DNA from: an uncultured Eubacteriaceae bacterium
GTDB taxonomy: Bacteria; Bacillota; Clostridia; Lachnospirales; CAG-274
Reading direction: 5' to 3'
Assembly (NCBI GenBank): GCA_947565475.1
Contig: CANOGI010000146.1
Coordinates: 1 to 5,947, forward strand
DNA length: 5,947 bases
Below, piece after piece: positions 4,733-5,947 of the stretch (within the stretch, counting starts at the first letter, position 1; every line of letters begins with the position of its first letter). Both the position numbers and the translations under genes were made by a program. The notes beneath the pieces were generated by a model. It saw nothing but the letters and a program-made list of their open reading frames with translations. It did no database searches and was not told the origin of the DNA.

Positions 4733-5947
4733 TTATAACATCTCGTTAAATTGCTCTACCATAACAGGTTTTGAGAAATAATACCCCTGCGCCAAGTCGC
4801 ATCCGGCGTTTTGTAAAAACATCGCCTGTTTTTGAGTTTCTACTCCCTCGCATAAAACCGTTATGCTCATTTTCTTCGCCATATCTATTATGCTTTTTAT
4901 AACTACCTCATCGTTACCCTTTATCTCGTCCGTGTCAAGGAAACCTTTGTCCATTTTCAATATGTCAACAGGCAGCTTCTTTAATAAGTTAAGAGATGAG
5001 AAGCCTGAGCCGAAATCGTCCATAGATACCTTAAACTGCATCTTTTTAAGCTTGTTCATAACTTGAATAGCCTTGTCGGAATTCTCCAAAAATACATTCT
5101 CCGTAAGCTCAAACTCAAGTAAATTTCTCGGGATTTGATATTTGCTTATCAAATTTTCAATTTTTTCCATAAAGTCGTCTTTCTCAAGATGCACCCTTGA
5201 TACATTTACCGATACAGGAACGACTCTTTTTCCTTCTTTTATCCTCTCGCTTAAAAATTTGCATACCTGCTCATATACGCAAAAATCCACGTTCACAACA
5301 AAGCCGTTCTGCTCAAAAAGCGGTATGAAATCCATCGGCGGTATTACTCTTCCGTCCTCTCTTATCCACCTTACAAGAGCCTCTGCGCCCACAATCCTGT
5401 GTTCTCCCTTAAGCTCTACTTTAGGCTGTAAGACTATCATAAACTCGTTGTTCATAAGGGCTCTTTCCATCGATGTCAGTATTTCCGTCTGCTTGCGCAT
5501 TCTGCTTTCCATATTTCCGTCAAAAAATACCGCTCTGCCTGAATGTGTGCCCTTTCCGTACTTTCTCGCCGTATTCGCCTTGTCGATAATGCGGTTTACA
5601 TATTCCTTGTCTATTTCGTCGGAACCTTTCTCTATAATATAAATTCCCGATATAATATTTATTTTTATCTCGTCAAGCTCGTTTTCTTTTCTGGCGGCGA
5701 AACCTTTGTCATATCGGTCTATATGCTCGCCAATATTGTCTTTTGTGATTTTGTCGTCAAGTTTTATGAGGGACACAAAATTATCGGAAAAAACCCTGCC
5801 GTTTATTATAAAACTGTATTTTTTTAAGTCCATGCCCGTGACAAAGTCTTTTAAAATGCCGTCGCCTTGCCTATAACCGTACTTCTCGTTAATATATTTA
5901 AAATTTCTTATGTCGGAATACACAATAACGTATTCGCCCTCGGGGTC
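4733..5947 (-). CDS. c-di-GMP phosphodiesterase, degenerate GGDEF plus intact EAL domain (partial, N-terminus beyond window)
   Basis: The frame is open to the right edge. The first in-frame GTG at 5923 lies inside the GGDEF fold (upstream codons read DPEGEYVI, then VYSDIRNFKYINEKYG), so the true start is outside. Counting from the edge, residues 1-150 are a GGDEF-like domain whose signature is FSDNF (53-57) instead of GGDEF, so diguanylate cyclase activity is unlikely. Residues about 165-404 are an EAL domain with the expected catalytic and metal-binding residues: EAL (189-191), N248, E280/E283 in FELTEN, the DD pair at 310-311 in DDFGSG, K331, E367 in EGVET and Q387 in QGYYFSKP. It should hydrolyse c-di-GMP to pGpG in the cytoplasm. 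A sensor or membrane segment may lie in the missing N-terminus. The tandem hairpins follow its stop codon by 6 bases. Confidence 0.97.
   Translation of the reverse strand, partial: DPEGEYVIVYSDIRNFKYINEKYGYRQGDGILKDFVTGMDLKKYSFIINGRVFSDNFVSLIKLDDKITKDNIGEHIDRYDKGFAARKENELDEIKINIISGIYIIEKGSDEIDKEYVNRIIDKANTARKYGKGTHSGRAVFFDGNMESRMRKQTEILTSMERALMNNEFMIVLQPKVELKGEHRIVGAEALVRWIREDGRVIPPMDFIPLFEQNGFVVNVDFCVYEQVCKFLSERIKEGKRVVPVSVNVSRVHLEKDDFMEKIENLISKYQIPRNLLEFELTENVFLENSDKAIQVMNKLKKMQFKVSMDDFGSGFSSLNLLKKLPVDILKMDKGFLDTDEIKGNDEVVIKSIIDMAKKMSITVLCEGVETQKQAMFLQNAGCDLAQGYYFSKPVMVEQFNEML

Noticed and set aside
4863..5827. Plus-strand frames opposite the EAL gene
   Set aside because: They are antisense to an intact, motif-complete EAL gene and have no recognisable protein features.
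5921..5923. GTG as start of the EAL protein
   Set aside because: Upstream codons continue the first beta strand of the GGDEF fold to the window edge, so this GTG is an internal valine.

Overview
All four genes in this window lie on the minus strand and three of them encode exported or membrane-anchored proteins. AT-rich spacers, strong AAGGAGG-type ribosome binding sites, TTGACA/TATAAT promoters, a 'stalk' (copper amine oxidase N-terminal-like) domain protein, a cyclophilin lipoprotein and Thr/Glu-rich linkers point to a Gram-positive anaerobe of the class Clostridia. A Lachnospiraceae-like genome is my best guess; the sequence does not fix the genus.

Layout in the direction of transcription (right to left). 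5947-4733: C-terminal part of a c-di-GMP phosphodiesterase with a degenerate GGDEF domain and an intact EAL domain; its start lies beyond the window. 4732-4375: a tandem-hairpin repeat just after the EAL stop codon, a decayed repeat end, then the promoter of the next gene. 4374-3337: secreted protein with an Ig-like N-terminal domain, an acidic linker and a C-terminal stalk domain. 3336-2911: a 164-bp inverted-repeat (MITE-like) element, an empty stretch, a perfect 10-bp inverted repeat and a probable promoter. 2910-2011: cyclophilin-type peptidyl-prolyl isomerase lipoprotein. 2010-1067: a second tandem-hairpin repeat, a second MITE-like element, a near-consensus promoter, and about 440-520 nt of apparently structured RNA running into the last gene. 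1066-1: N-terminal 355 residues of an exported beta-rich surface protein with a repetitive Ser/Gln/Thr/Glu linker, cut by the window edge.

How it fits together: the genes look like separate transcription units rather than one operon, because gaps are 358-944 bases and promoters or hairpins sit between them. The proteins suit cell-envelope work: a secreted foldase, a wall- or surface-associated stalk protein, a surface beta-sandwich protein, and a c-di-GMP-degrading enzyme that could influence surface behaviour. No direct regulatory link between them is visible.

The most interesting part is non-coding. The long RNA upstream of the surface protein gene has a strong promoter, several helices whose G-U pairs only work on the minus strand, a possible pseudoknot and two mutually exclusive helices before a U-rich tract. 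I could not match it to a known riboswitch or RNA class. The intergenic spaces also carry two families of palindromic repeats, one with paired base changes that keep a hairpin.
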